Positions 43,986-53,022 of a stretch of DNA of 64,000 bases are shown here, in pieces (within the stretch, counting starts at the first letter, position 1; each line of letters starts with the position of its first letter). The notes below the pieces were generated by a model. That model did not search any database, was not told the origin of the DNA, and saw only the letters and a program-made list of their open reading frames with translations. This DNA is from Bacillota bacterium (GTDB lineage: Bacteria > Bacillota > Dehalobacteriia > UBA4068 > UBA4997): NCBI GenBank assembly GCA_021771915.1, contig JAETNY010000004.1:1-64000 (forward strand). Direction: 5' to 3'. A program made the translations under genes and the position numbers.

Positions 43986-46238
43986 ATGGAAAAGAATATA
44001 TTACAGGATTTGAATGAGATGCAGCGTTTGGCTGTGCAGACCACTGAGGGGCCGGTTTTGGTTTTAGCTGGCGCCGGCAGTGGCAAGACCAAGGCCCTGG
44101 TTACAAGGGCGGCCTATTTGCTGCAGGAAAAGGCCATTCGTCCGGGCGAACTTTTGGCCTTTACTTTCACCAATAAAGCCGCCAAAGAAATGTGCGAGCG
44201 TATGGAAAAGCTGACCGGTCTTTCGGTGCGCAATATGTGGGTTGGTACTTTTCATAGTATTTGTCTGCGTATTTTGCGCCGGGAAATTCAAAATCTTCCT
44301 TTTGATACGCAGTTTATCATTTATGATGACGCTGACCAACAAACGCTGATTAAACGTATTCTTAAAGAAATGGGCTTTGCCAAGGATAAGGAATATCACC
44401 CCCGGGCGGTTGCGGCTGAAATCAGCAAATGTAAAAACCAGTTGTTAACGCCAGATGATTATTTAAAAGAAATCGGCACAGAATGGGAAAATATGGTGGG
44501 CAGAATTTATGCATCTTATCAGCAGCGTCTTTTGGCCGCCAATGCTATGGATTTTGATGATTTGATTATGTATACGTTGCGCCTGTTTGAAGAACAGCCA
44601 CAGGTTTTGGCCAAATATCAGCAGCGTTTTCGTTATATTATGGTTGACGAGTATCAGGACACCAACTATTCTCAGTACTATTTAATTCGTTTGTTGGCAG
44701 CTGGCAGCCAGAATATTTGTGCTGTTGGCGACCCGGACCAGAGCATTTACGGCTGGCGTGGGGCGGATATTGGCAATATCTTGAATTTTGAACAGGATTA
44801 TAAGGATTGCAAGCTGATTAAACTTGAGCAGAATTATCGCAGCACCAAAAATATTTTGGATGCGGCTAATAGTTTGATTGCACATAATACCCAGCGCAAG
44901 CCCAAAGACCTTTGGACAGACGCTGAAGCTGGAGAATTGATTGAATATCAGGAATTACCCGATGACCGTTCAGAGGGTATGTTTGCGGTTGAAACGATTG
45001 CCATGATGCGCGAGCAGGGCTATGAATATAAGGATTTTGCGGTTGTGTATCGCACACATACACAGGCGCGTGTGTTGGAAGAAGCGCTTTTGAAATATGG
45101 CTATCCTTATCATGTTTATGGCGGCATGAAGTTTTACGAGCGTAAAGAAATTAAGGATACGCTGGCTTATTTGCGTTTGCTGGTTAATCCTGATGATAAT
45201 TTGAGTTTGGCGCGTATTATTAATGAGCCAAAGCGCAGTATTGGTCTGGGCAGTTATCAGAAGCTGGAGGACGGCGCTGCGGAGTTGGGGCTTTCCGTGT
45301 TCCGGGTTTTAACAATGCCAGAGGTTTTGCAGACCTTATCACCAACCGCGCAGAAAAGTGTAGGTCGTTTTGTTGATTTGATTGCTCATCTGCGAGATTG
45401 GGCGCAGAAGCTGGATATTCCAGAACTTTTGGATATGGTTTGGTCTGAAACAGGTTATTTTGATTATCTGGAAAAGCAGGACCCAACTACGGCCGAAACC
45501 CGTATGGAAAATTTGCGTGAGTTTGCCGCCTCGGCGGTGGACTTTATGAATAATATGCAGGAGGCGCAGCAGTTGGCTGGCGATGATGAATTTGCCGATG
45601 CAGAAGATAATGCGCCGACTTTAGAGAATTTTTTGGCTCGTTTGGCTTTGATTACGGATACCGACAGTTATGACAGCGAAGACGGCAGTGTTACGCTGCT
45701 GACAATGCATGCCGCTAAGGGCTTGGAGTTCCCGGTGGTGTTTATGATTGGTCTGGAGGAGAAGATTTTTCCTCATGCCCGGGCGCTAACCGATGAGGAC
45801 GACATGGAGGAGGAGCGCCGTTTATGTTATGTGGCGATGACGCGTGCTAAAAAGCGCCTGTTTATCACCAGAGCCATGCGCCGCAATCTTTTTGGTCAAT
45901 ATGTTAATCTGCCGCCCAGCCGTTTTGTGAATGAAATTCCGGCAGAACTGGTTAATATGCATACCTTAAGCTATAAACGACCGGAAGTTAAACGAGAGGC
46001 CGCGCCGCCCAGTACTTCTCTGTATGTCAGCCGGGCTAAACATAGCTTTGAACCGCAGTCAACATCACAGGTACAGTTGATTAATATTGGCGATAAGGTT
46101 CAGCACACCAAATTTGGCCTGGGCGTGGTAGTGAAAATTGACGGCAGTGGGGAAGACGCATCACTTTCCATTGCTTTCCCCGGCCAGGGTATCAAGGTTT
46201 TAATTCAGAAATATGCTCCCTTAAAGCTGGTTAAATAA
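43986..46238 (+). CDS. pcrA: ATP-dependent DNA helicase PcrA (UvrD/Rep type)
   Basis: 750 residues, normal family length. Walker A GAGSGKT at residues 29-35, motif II VDEYQDTN at about 220, QSIYGWRGAD as motif III and VTLLTMHAAKGLEF as motif V. The C-terminal KVQHTKFGLGVVVKI block is the PcrA domain that touches RNA polymerase. It unwinds 3'-5' in repair and removes RecA from DNA; many mobile elements also use host PcrA for replication. Confidence 0.95.
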   Translation: MEKNILQDLNEMQRLAVQTTEGPVLVLAGAGSGKTKALVTRAAYLLQEKAIRPGELLAFTFTNKAAKEMCERMEKLTGLSVRNMWVGTFHSICLRILRREIQNLPFDTQFIIYDDADQQTLIKRILKEMGFAKDKEYHPRAVAAEISKCKNQLLTPDDYLKEIGTEWENMVGRIYASYQQRLLAANAMDFDDLIMYTLRLFEEQPQVLAKYQQRFRYIMVDEYQDTNYSQYYLIRLLAAGSQNICAVGDPDQSIYGWRGADIGNILNFEQDYKDCKLIKLEQNYRSTKNILDAANSLIAHNTQRKPKDLWTDAEAGELIEYQELPDDRSEGMFAVETIAMMREQGYEYKDFAVVYRTHTQARVLEEALLKYGYPYHVYGGMKFYERKEIKDTLAYLRLLVNPDDNLSLARIINEPKRSIGLGSYQKLEDGAAELGLSVFRVLTMPEVLQTLSPTAQKSVGRFVDLIAHLRDWAQKLDIPELLDMVWSETGYFDYLEKQDPTTAETRMENLREFAASAVDFMNNMQEAQQLAGDDEFADAEDNAPTLENFLARLALITDTDSYDSEDGSVTLLTMHAAKGLEFPVVFMIGLEEKIFPHARALTDEDDMEEERRLCYVAMTRAKKRLFITRAMRRNLFGQYVNLPPSRFVNEIPAELVNMHTLSYKRPEVKREAAPPSTSLYVSRAKHSFEPQSTSQVQLINIGDKVQHTKFGLGVVVKIDGSGEDASLSIAFPGQGIKVLIQKYAPLKLVK

Positions 46239-46262
46239 TTTCTGTAACAGAGAGGAATATGC

Positions 46263-46706
46263 ATGCAATATCAGGAGAAACAGCAGGATTTGTTTGCCAC
46301 GCCGCCAGAATATTATCTGGTGCATTGTATCAGTGCGGATTTTGCCATGGGCGCCGGTATCGCTGTGCAGTTTAATCGGCAGTTTTCCATGCGTGATAAG
46401 CTTAGGGCAGCTTTCCCGGATTATCTGGCTGATTGGCAGGTTCAGGGGCGTAGCTATGATTGTTTATTAGAGGAGCGAGTTTTTAATCTGATAACCAAAG
46501 AGCGATATTATCAGAAGCCAACTTACCAAAGCCTGGAGGGGGCGCTCAAGCTTATGCAGAAAATATGTCGGCAGCGGCATATTAGACTGTTGGCAATGCC
46601 GTTGATTGGCTGTGGTTTGGATAAGCTGCAATGGCCAGAGGTTTCTGCGATGATTAAGACGTTGTTTGCGCAAGATGATTTAGAGATATTGGTTTGTATA
46701 AAATAA
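46263..46706 (+). CDS. Macrodomain ADP-ribosyl hydrolase, TARG1/OARD1-like
   Basis: 147 residues. The sequence follows human TARG1 (OARD1) closely: HCISADFAMGAGIAVQF in the ADP-ribose loop, then NLITKERY with Lys79 and IGCGLDKLQWPEVSAMI with Asp120. The Lys-Asp distance (41) equals that of the catalytic Lys84 and Asp125 in the human enzyme. Such proteins remove ADP-ribose from protein glutamate or from DNA guanine. Position directly after pcrA suggests a DNA-repair context. The substrate in this organism is inferred. Confidence 0.8.
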   Translation: MQYQEKQQDLFATPPEYYLVHCISADFAMGAGIAVQFNRQFSMRDKLRAAFPDYLADWQVQGRSYDCLLEERVFNLITKERYYQKPTYQSLEGALKLMQKICRQRHIRLLAMPLIGCGLDKLQWPEVSAMIKTLFAQDDLEILVCIK

Positions 46707-46722
46707 ATTGAGCATTTTTTCG

Positions 46723-46772
46723 GCGCATCTCTCATATGCCTAAATATAAGGGCAGGGGAGGTGCGCTTTTTT
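46723..46772 (+). terminator. Terminator hairpin that contains the spmA ribosome site
   Basis: gcgcatctc pairs with gaggtgcgc (one G-U), with an inner tgcc/ggca stem, followed by six T. The spmA ribosome site (ggggaggt) lies within the right arm and its TTG start just after the T-run, so the hairpin would also hide the site in read-through RNA. Confidence 0.65.
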
Positions 46773-47343
46773 GGTTAATATAATCTGGCTGTTGCTGTTG
46801 CTGGCTGGTTTCGCTGCAGCGGCCTGGCAGGGTAATATTGGTATGGTAACACAGGCTGCTTTTGCCGGCGCGGCCAAGAGTGTTGATTTGATAGTATCGC
46901 TGGCCGGAGTTTTAATGCTTTGGCTGGGTGTTTTGGCTTTAATGGAAGCCAGTGGGCTTTTACAGAAGCTGGCCGGATTGCTTTCGCCATTGCTGCGCCA
47001 TTTGTTTCCGGAACTTCCGGCAGATAGCCCGGCTTTCAGCGGCATTGTGCTGAACTTTTGCGCTAATCTGCTGGGTTTGGGTAATGCGGCCACACCTTTT
47101 GGTTTGCAGGCCATGCAGGAGTTACAACAGCTTAATCCAAAACCAGATACCGCTTCTGACAGTATGATAACCTTGCTTTTGCTGAATACCAGCGCCATAA
47201 CTTTGTTGCCAACAACGGTTATTGCCTTGCGCAGTAGTGCCGGTTCGGCCAATCCCACCGAAATTTTACTGCTTTGCATATTATCTTCTGCTTTTGGTTT
47301 GTTGGTGGGACTGGTAGCGCATGCCGTTTTGCGGCGGCGTTGA
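46771..47343 (+). CDS. spmA: Spore maturation protein A
   Basis: 190 residues with TTG start at 46,771 behind ggggaggt. Five or more membrane segments and the conserved stretch NFCANLLGLGNAATPFGLQAM identify SpmA (nucleoside-recognition/gate-fold family). SpmA and SpmB act in dehydration of the spore core, possibly in metal or dipicolinate movement. spmB follows 30 bases later. Confidence 0.92.
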   Translation: MVNIIWLLLLLAGFAAAAWQGNIGMVTQAAFAGAAKSVDLIVSLAGVLMLWLGVLALMEASGLLQKLAGLLSPLLRHLFPELPADSPAFSGIVLNFCANLLGLGNAATPFGLQAMQELQQLNPKPDTASDSMITLLLLNTSAITLLPTTVIALRSSAGSANPTEILLLCILSSAFGLLVGLVAHAVLRRR

Positions 47344-47373
47344 GATTGCATAAGGGTTAAGGGGGCAAACAAA

Positions 47374-47907
47374 ATGTCTGCTGTGGTTCTGGCACTTTCA
47401 CAATGGGCAATACCGGTTTTTTTGATTTTTGCACCGATTTACGCACTTTTCAAGGGCGTTGATGTTTATAATGTGTTTTGTGACGGCGCAGCGAGAGGTC
47501 TTCGCTTATTGGTGCAAATTCTGCCGTTTTTGTTGGGTATGCTGGTAGCGATTGAAGTGTTTAACGCTAGTGGTGCTATGCAGTTGGCATTGGCACAGCT
47601 TCAGCCGATATGTAACCGCTTTGGTTTACCGGCAGATATTCTGCCTTTGGCTGTGTTGCGTTCGCTTTCTGGCAGCGGTGCCTTGGCTTGGTGCGCCCAG
47701 ATTATTGAAACAAATGGTCCTGACAGCTTTATTGGCCGTTTGGCTGCTACAATGCAGGGTAGTACGGATACAACATTTTATGTGTTAACGGTTTATTTTG
47801 GTTCTGTGGGCGTTTTGCATCATCGTCATGCATTGGTGGTTGGTTTGCTGGCCGATTTGGCAGCTTTTGCGGCGGCTTTCTTCCTCTGCACACTTATATT
47901 TAAATAA
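47374..47907 (+). CDS. spmB: Spore maturation protein B
   Basis: 177 residues, polytopic, with the family motifs FKGVDVYNVFCDGAARGL and LPLAVLRSLSGSGAL and the GSTDTTFYVLTVYFGSV block. Partner of SpmA; the two form a pair in nearly all spore formers. No separate promoter is seen. Confidence 0.92.
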   Translation: MSAVVLALSQWAIPVFLIFAPIYALFKGVDVYNVFCDGAARGLRLLVQILPFLLGMLVAIEVFNASGAMQLALAQLQPICNRFGLPADILPLAVLRSLSGSGALAWCAQIIETNGPDSFIGRLAATMQGSTDTTFYVLTVYFGSVGVLHHRHALVVGLLADLAAFAAAFFLCTLIFK

Positions 47908-47910
47908 AAG

Positions 47911-47939
47911 TTGATTTAAGGCATTTTCTTTGTTATAAT
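47911..47939 (+). promoter_or_regulatory. Sigma-A promoter of the pseudouridine synthase operon
   Basis: ttgatt (47,911-47,916), a 17-base spacer and a perfect tataat (47,934-47,939), 63 bases before the rluB ATG. It starts just after the spmB stop, separating vegetative from sporulation genes. Confidence 0.65.
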
Positions 47940-48002
47940 GAATTAGCTATAATTAGTTTATGCTAATTTTTGGTAATTCATTTGGACAAGCAGGATAAAA
48001 AT

Positions 48003-48737
48003 ATGGAGGAAAGATTGCAGAAAATTCTGGCGCAGCACAATGTGGCGTCGCGCCGGGCGGCAGAACAGCTGATTTTGGCTGGGCGCTTAAAGATAAATGG
48101 TCGGATAGCTCAGTTGGGTGATAAGGCAGACCCGAGGCTTGATGAGATTTTGTTGGACAATCAGCCGTTACCACCATTGGCTCAGTTGCGTTATCTGTTG
48201 CTGTATAAACCGGCTGGTTATATTACCAGTGTGCATGATGAACGTGGTCGCCGAACAGTTATTGATTTGTTTAAGGCTTCGGCAGAAAATTTTAAGTCCC
48301 AGCGTTTATATCCGGTGGGACGGCTTGATTATGCCACCTCTGGCGCGTTGCTGTTAACCAATGATGGAGAATTGACCAATGCCCTGTTGCATCCCAAGGG
48401 AGAGATAACCAAGGTCTACCAGTGTTGTTTTCGGGGGCGGCTGACGGCGGACAAGCTGAGTCAACTGGAGCATGGTGTTAAGCTGGACGATGGCTGGACG
48501 GCTCCGGCCAGGGTACGCCGCATTAATGACGCTGTGGTAGAGTTGGCTATTCACGAGGGGCGTAATCGACAGGTACGGCGTATGATGGCGGCCGTTGGTC
48601 TTGAGGTTATCTGGCTGAATCGTATCAGTTTTGCTGGTTTGACGTTGCAGGGTCTTAAGCCAAGTCAGTGGCGAGAATTGACTGCATCGGAGATTGAGCG
48701 CTTGTTGGCAATTAAAGAGAGCATATCAAATAAATAA
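48003..48737 (+). CDS. rluB: RluB/RsuA family 23S rRNA pseudouridine synthase
   Basis: 244 residues from ATG 48,003. An S4 RNA-binding domain (LQKILAQHNVASRRAAEQLI) is followed by the synthase core with the catalytic Asp in YPVGRLDYATSGALLLTNDG (about residue 108) and the C-terminal HEGRNRQVRRM. It modifies a uridine of 23S rRNA (RluB type by length and similarity). First gene of a vegetative run that leads to cobO. Confidence 0.9.
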   Translation: MEERLQKILAQHNVASRRAAEQLILAGRLKINGRIAQLGDKADPRLDEILLDNQPLPPLAQLRYLLLYKPAGYITSVHDERGRRTVIDLFKASAENFKSQRLYPVGRLDYATSGALLLTNDGELTNALLHPKGEITKVYQCCFRGRLTADKLSQLEHGVKLDDGWTAPARVRRINDAVVELAIHEGRNRQVRRMMAAVGLEVIWLNRISFAGLTLQGLKPSQWRELTASEIERLLAIKESISNK

Positions 48738-48764
48738 AAATATAAAATTGGGAGGCGAATTAAA

Positions 48765-49259
48765 ATGACTGGAATTAAGAAAAAGGGCAATTCCACAGAA
48801 GAAAGAATGGAAATGGCAGCAGAAAGCGCGCGCGGCTATTTTCGACAGGGGCTAAACTGTGCTGAGTGCGTGGTTAAGGCTTTTATGGAGGTTTACGATA
48901 CAGGTTTTCCGCCGGAAACAGTGGCTTTGTCCACTGGTTTTGGCGCTGGTTTGGGGCATACTCGTGAGGGTGTTTGTGGGGCTATTTCCGGCGCGGTTAT
49001 GGCGCTGGGTATGGTAAAAGGCCGCCGCAATCCTATGGAGGGCGAGGATATGGCTGAACGTGTGACCAAATTGCAGCAGGAAGTTTATCCGCTTTTTGGC
49101 GATTTGGTGCGAGAAATTCAGGCGTCTAATGAAAATCGTCTGATTTGCCAGGATTTAACCAATCCCTTTGAAGATTTTGACTGCAAACCGCGTAAAAAAT
49201 TCTGCATGCAGCTGATTGCCGATTGTGCGGCGTTGGCAGTTAAGCATGCCGATAAATAA
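48765..49259 (+). CDS. C_GCAxxG_C_C family redox-type protein
   Basis: 164 residues with the family motif: Cys in GLNCAECV, then REGVCGAISGAVMALG and C-terminal CQDL...CKP...FCMQLIADCA. Members are small cytosolic proteins of anaerobes, proposed to bind metal or take part in redox transfer; the function is not established. Ribosome site gggaggcg precedes ATG 48,765. Confidence 0.85.
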   Translation: MTGIKKKGNSTEERMEMAAESARGYFRQGLNCAECVVKAFMEVYDTGFPPETVALSTGFGAGLGHTREGVCGAISGAVMALGMVKGRRNPMEGEDMAERVTKLQQEVYPLFGDLVREIQASNENRLICQDLTNPFEDFDCKPRKKFCMQLIADCAALAVKHADK

Positions 49260-49282
49260 TAAAGTTAAGGAGTGTGAAAGTT

Positions 49283-49828
49283 ATGGAAACAGAAAGAACT
49301 CGTTTGCAGCAGGGCATGGTGCAGGTTTATACTGGCGATGGTAAAGGCAAAAGCACAGCTTCTTTTGGGTTAGCATTGCGCGCAGCCGGCTGTAATATGC
49401 ATGTGGTAATTATTCAGTTTATGAAAGTAAGTGGTCATTATGCCGAGGACGAGGGTATTCGTCGTTTGGGTGAAACTGTTGAACATTACTGTTTTGGTAA
49501 CCCCGGTTGGGTAAAAAAAGGCGAGGGCACTGAGGCTGATTATGCGCAGGCCAAGGCTGGCATGGAAAAGGCGCGTGAGGCTTTACAAAATCCTGATGTA
49601 GATATTGTTATTTTAGATGAAATTAACAATGCGCTTTATTTTGAGTTGGTGACCGAAGAAGAAGTTTTGGACTTGATTAAAACCAAACTACCGAATATTG
49701 AACTGCTGCTGACGGGGCGCAACGCGCCTGATGCAATTATTGAGGCGGCAGATTTAGTGACAGAGATGCGTGAAGTTAAGCATTATTATACTAAAGGTGT
49801 GCCGGTGCGTCGGGGTATTGAATTTTAA
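49283..49828 (+). CDS. cobO: Cob(I)yrinic acid a,c-diamide adenosyltransferase
   Basis: 181 residues from ATG 49,283 (taaggag site). P-loop GDGKGKST at residues 18-25 and the DEINNALYFELV segment identify the CobO/BtuR family, which adds the adenosyl group to cobalt of corrinoids. No other cobalamin gene is in the window and I see no B12 riboswitch in front, so it may serve salvage. Confidence 0.92.
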   Translation: METERTRLQQGMVQVYTGDGKGKSTASFGLALRAAGCNMHVVIIQFMKVSGHYAEDEGIRRLGETVEHYCFGNPGWVKKGEGTEADYAQAKAGMEKAREALQNPDVDIVILDEINNALYFELVTEEEVLDLIKTKLPNIELLLTGRNAPDAIIEAADLVTEMREVKHYYTKGVPVRRGIEF

Positions 49829-50385
49829 TGGATAAGCAATTATATTTTGATAATGATGAAGACGGTTTGAATATTTTAACAAGTCACCCTGTTTTTCGTC
49901 AGTTCTTTTCTGATGATTTGTATTATGATTGTGCGAACGAAGAAGCGCCGTTTGGTAATGACGAGGGCAGTGATACATTGTATGAATTGCAGGATTGTCT
50001 GCGCAATCGGCATACGGTGGATTTTGCTGATTTTCCGCGTTGGCTGATTGAAGAAGAATGGGAAATGACCTATTTGCCACCGCAAAGCGAGCAGACAGAT
50101 GAGCAACTGTGGCAGCAGGCCGCCCAAACTATTGATGGTTTGCCGGGTGAGCAGGGACTTTTGTTGGTTGACCAGGTTATTTTAGCAACGGCCTTTGGGC
50201 AACTGAAAATAACCGGTCAGCTAGATGATAAATTGCAAAACATGGCTTTTCAATCACTGGACAGACAGGAAAAAATGTGTCGATTGTTTTGGAATTGGCA
50301 AAAGGCCGAACCTCCAAATTCGCTTGCCATTATGCGACGCGATTTAACGGCATATGCAAACAGTTGCCAGACTGCAAAATGTTGA
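49828..50385 (+). CDS. Unknown acidic protein coupled to cobO
   Basis: 185 residues, strongly acidic at the N terminus (DKQLYFDNDEDGLNIL), no signal peptide, no motif known to me. Its ATG overlaps the last base of the cobO stop (TAATG), so the two are made together. A role in corrinoid use or adenosyltransferase partnership is possible but only by association. Confidence 0.65.
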   Translation: MDKQLYFDNDEDGLNILTSHPVFRQFFSDDLYYDCANEEAPFGNDEGSDTLYELQDCLRNRHTVDFADFPRWLIEEEWEMTYLPPQSEQTDEQLWQQAAQTIDGLPGEQGLLLVDQVILATAFGQLKITGQLDDKLQNMAFQSLDRQEKMCRLFWNWQKAEPPNSLAIMRRDLTAYANSCQTAKC

Positions 50386-50403
50386 GTCTGGGAGGTTGAC
50401 TGA

Positions 50404-51678
50404 ATGAGTACGGTTTTGGTGATTGGCGGTGGTGCGGCCGGTTGTATGGCTGCGATTACAGCAGCCAGGGCTGGCGCCTCTGTTACACTCTGGGAAAAAA
50501 ATGATTTGCTGGGGCGCAAGCTGGCTATTACTGGCAAGGGACGTTGCAATGTTACTAATGCCGCGCCGGTTGATGAATTGATTGCCAATATTCCTGGTAA
50601 CGGTCGTTTTATGCACAGTGCTTTTGCAGCTTTTGATAATCAGGCTGTTATGCAGTTTTTTGAAGAGTTAGGCGTGCCACTAAAAGTGGAACGAGGTCAA
50701 CGCGTTTTTCCTCAGTCAGATAAGTCAGCAAATGTGATTGCCGCTTTGGAGGGTGAACTTAAGCGTTTGAGAGTAGATGTTTGCCTGAAAACCACTGTTA
50801 AAAAATTATTGCTGGCAAAAGAAAATGATGGCACCCAGTGTGTAGTAGGGGCTGTTTCGGCCAATGGTTTGAAAAAACAAGTCGATGCGGTTATTTTAGC
50901 GACTGGTGGTGCTACCTATCGGGCAACAGGCAGTAGTGGGGACGGTTATGCTTTGGCTGCGATGGTTGGACATACGATAATTGAGCCATTGCCAGCATTG
51001 GTGCCGCTGGTGGCGGCGGAAAGCTGGGTTGGGGAGTTGGCCGGCCTTTCTTTGCGCAATGTGGAATTTAGTCTATACAGAAACGGTCAGCCAAGCAAAA
51101 AGAATTTGCTAGTTAAGCTTTTTGGCGAACTTTTGTTTACACATTTTGGGCTTTCCGGTCCTGTGGTGTTGACCGCTTCTCGGCCGGCTGCATTGTTTTG
51201 GCGTGATAATCCCGGCCAGCCCTTGCTGGCGCAAATTAATTTGAAGCCGGCTTTAAACCTGGAACAGTTACAGGAGCGTTGGGATAGAGAAATGCAGAGC
51301 GGTTCTAAGCGACATTTGCATAATGTTCTGACAGAATGGTTGCCCAAGTCTTTGATTATGCCGTTTATTCAATTGACTGGTTTAACGCCGGATAAGCCGC
51401 TGAACACCTTGCAGCATCGTGAACGGCAGGCTTTATTGGCAACCATGCAGGCATTTCCGTTAATGTTGGTGGGTACTCGGCCGCTTAATGAGGGGATTGT
51501 AACCTGTGGCGGTGTGGCTGTGAAAGAGATTAACCCCAAAACTTTCGCCTCTAAACTGGCGGTTGGTTTATTTATTGTTGGTGAATTGCTTGATGTTGAT
51601 GCTTTTACTGGCGGTTATAATTTGCAGGTAGCATTTAGCACTGGGCATGCCGCCGGAATGGCAGCGGCTTTATTATGA
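50404..51678 (+). CDS. NAD(P)/FAD-dependent oxidoreductase, HI0933/BaiN family
   Basis: 424 residues. The FAD-binding GGGAAGCMAAITAARAG motif at the start, the family-typical LGRKLAITGKGRCNVTN and the C-terminal GVAVKEINPKTFASK and FIVGELLDVDAFTGGYN are all present. Such flavoproteins act on varied substrates (bile-acid, aminoacetone or unknown reductions). Ribosome site gggaggttg precedes the start. Last gene before a double terminator. Confidence 0.88.
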   Translation: MSTVLVIGGGAAGCMAAITAARAGASVTLWEKNDLLGRKLAITGKGRCNVTNAAPVDELIANIPGNGRFMHSAFAAFDNQAVMQFFEELGVPLKVERGQRVFPQSDKSANVIAALEGELKRLRVDVCLKTTVKKLLLAKENDGTQCVVGAVSANGLKKQVDAVILATGGATYRATGSSGDGYALAAMVGHTIIEPLPALVPLVAAESWVGELAGLSLRNVEFSLYRNGQPSKKNLLVKLFGELLFTHFGLSGPVVLTASRPAALFWRDNPGQPLLAQINLKPALNLEQLQERWDREMQSGSKRHLHNVLTEWLPKSLIMPFIQLTGLTPDKPLNTLQHRERQALLATMQAFPLMLVGTRPLNEGIVTCGGVAVKEINPKTFASKLAVGLFIVGELLDVDAFTGGYNLQVAFSTGHAAGMAAALL

Positions 51679-51692
51679 CAATAATAAAAAGA

Positions 51693-51720
51693 AGTTGTCG
51701 GATATAAGACAACTCCTTTT
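51693..51720 (+). terminator. Terminator after the flavoprotein gene
   Basis: agttgtc pairs with gacaact and is followed by cctttt. A first, weaker stop before the larger hairpin. Confidence 0.6.
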
Positions 51721-51725
51721 AGTGA

Positions 51726-51770
51726 AAATTAAATCAACCAGCTGCTAAGTAGCTGGTTGATTTAATTTTT
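51726..51770. terminator. Bidirectional terminator between convergent operons
   Basis: aaattaaatcaaccagct pairs perfectly with agctggttgatttaattt over 18 positions, loop gctaagt, with T residues on both strands. It serves the flavoprotein gene and the minus-strand rpsF-ssb-rpsR operon. Confidence 0.9.
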
Positions 51771-51776
51771 ATTTAC

Positions 51777-52043
51777 TTATTCAGCGGTGTAGGGCAACAG
51801 AGCCACAATGCGGCTGCGCTTGATAGCGTCAGTCAGCATACGCTGATGCTTGGCACAGTTGCCGGAAACACGACGAGGCAAAATCTTGCCGCGTTCGGTG
51901 ATATAGTTACGCAAGCGTGCGGTGTCTTTGTAATCAATATATTGTGCTTTATCAACACAGAAACGGCAGACACGACGACGGCTGCGGCGGCCACGGTTGC
52001 CGCGGAAGGGACGTCTTTCCTCCCTGGCTTTTTCTTCAGCCAT
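51777..52043 (-). CDS. rpsR: Ribosomal protein S18
   Basis: 88 residues. The core [20 protein letters not shown] and the terminal [11 protein letters not shown] are those of S18; it has a Cys pair and a further Cys in SGNCAKHQR, so it is probably the zinc-binding type. Last gene of the conserved rpsF-ssb-rpsR operon. Confidence 0.97.
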   Translation of the reverse strand: MAEEKAREERRPFRGNRGRRSRRRVCRFCVDKAQYIDYKDTARLRNYITERGKILPRRVSGNCAKHQRMLTDAIKRSRIVALLPYTAE

Positions 52044-52093
52044 GAGTAATTCCTCCTTATATTATAGTCCTTTAGACTTTTTTTAATTTTTTG

Positions 52094-52567
52094 TTAAAAT
52101 GGCAAATCATCGCTGGTTAAAGGCATATTATCCTCAAATGTTGCAGCGGCCACACTTGGGCTGGGCGGTTCATATGTGTTAGCACCGCGCGAACCGGCAT
52201 TACCGCCATAACTGGAACTGCCGGTTTCATAGCTGTTGCCGCCCTCATTGCGAGAGGAAAGGAAACGAACATTATCAGCAATAACTTCAGTTACATAACG
52301 ACGTTGGCCGTCATTGCCATCATAGGAACGTATTTGTAAACGGCCGTCCACTGCGGCTAACCGGCCTTTGGCCAGATACTGGGCGCAGTTTTCACCCTGT
52401 TTGTTCCAAACCACGATGTTAATAAAATCAGCTTCCCTGTTGCCGTCCTGATTGGTAAATGGTCTATCCACCGCCAGGGTGAAAGAGCAAACCGCATGGC
52501 CATTTGGCGTGAAACGCAACTCTGGGTCACGGGTTAATCTGCCAATTAAAACAATTCGGTTCAACAT
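52094..52567 (-). CDS. ssb: Single-stranded DNA-binding protein
   Basis: 157 residues. OB-fold N terminus ([18 protein letters not shown]), a Gly/Ser-rich linker, and the acidic tail [12 protein letters not shown] that binds partner proteins. It is the chromosomal SSB by its place between rpsF and rpsR. Confidence 0.97.
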   Translation of the reverse strand: MLNRIVLIGRLTRDPELRFTPNGHAVCSFTLAVDRPFTNQDGNREADFINIVVWNKQGENCAQYLAKGRLAAVDGRLQIRSYDGNDGQRRYVTEVIADNVRFLSSRNEGGNSYETGSSSYGGNAGSRGANTYEPPSPSVAAATFEDNMPLTSDDLPF

Positions 52568-52579
52568 AAAAATTCTCCT

Positions 52580-52867
52580 CTATTCAGGCAAACGAGTGAC
52601 AAGATAACGCAGCACGCTGTCAGCAATTCGGAAATTGCGTTCCAGTTCCTGCGGCAATTCCGGCCCGGCCTTGAAAGTTACTAAAACATAGTAGCCTTCG
52701 CGAAGTTTTTCGATTTCATAAGCAAGCTTTCTCTTGCCCCAAATATCGGTTTTAACAACTTCGCCGCCATTTGCCTGAATTAATGCGTTGAACTTTTCCA
52801 CCGCAGCAGTATATTCTTCCTCGCTCATATCTGGGCGCAGAATATACAAAACCTCGTAATCACGCAT
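52580..52867 (-). CDS. rpsF: Ribosomal protein S6
   Basis: 95 residues, starting MRDYEVLYILRPDMSEEE and containing GEVVKTDIWGKRKLAYEI, typical of S6. Ribosome site gaagggaggtg precedes the ATG. First gene of the operon. Confidence 0.97.
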   Translation of the reverse strand: MRDYEVLYILRPDMSEEEYTAAVEKFNALIQANGGEVVKTDIWGKRKLAYEIEKLREGYYVLVTFKAGPELPQELERNFRIADSVLRYLVTRLPE

Positions 52868-52902
52868 TTCAGCACCTCCCTTCGGACATCTGGTCGCTAT
52901 AT

Positions 52903-52930
52903 ATTATAGCGGCAGGGATTAAAATTCAAT
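52903..52930 (-). promoter_or_regulatory. Possible promoter of the rpsF operon
   Basis: On the minus strand a perfect tataat (52,903-52,908) is preceded by ttgaat or attgaa at 15-16 bases. The spacing is short, so the -35 is uncertain. Confidence 0.45.
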
Positions 52931-53022
52931 TCATGGTCTTATAAAAAACCATCTTTATAATTATAGCAGATGATTTCGGAAAAAACAAGCCCTAAAAACC
53001 AAAAATTCTCACAAAAAAATAC

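Noticed and set aside
49260-49282. Cobalamin riboswitch before cobO
   Set aside because: The gap is only about 20 bases and contains just the ribosome site.
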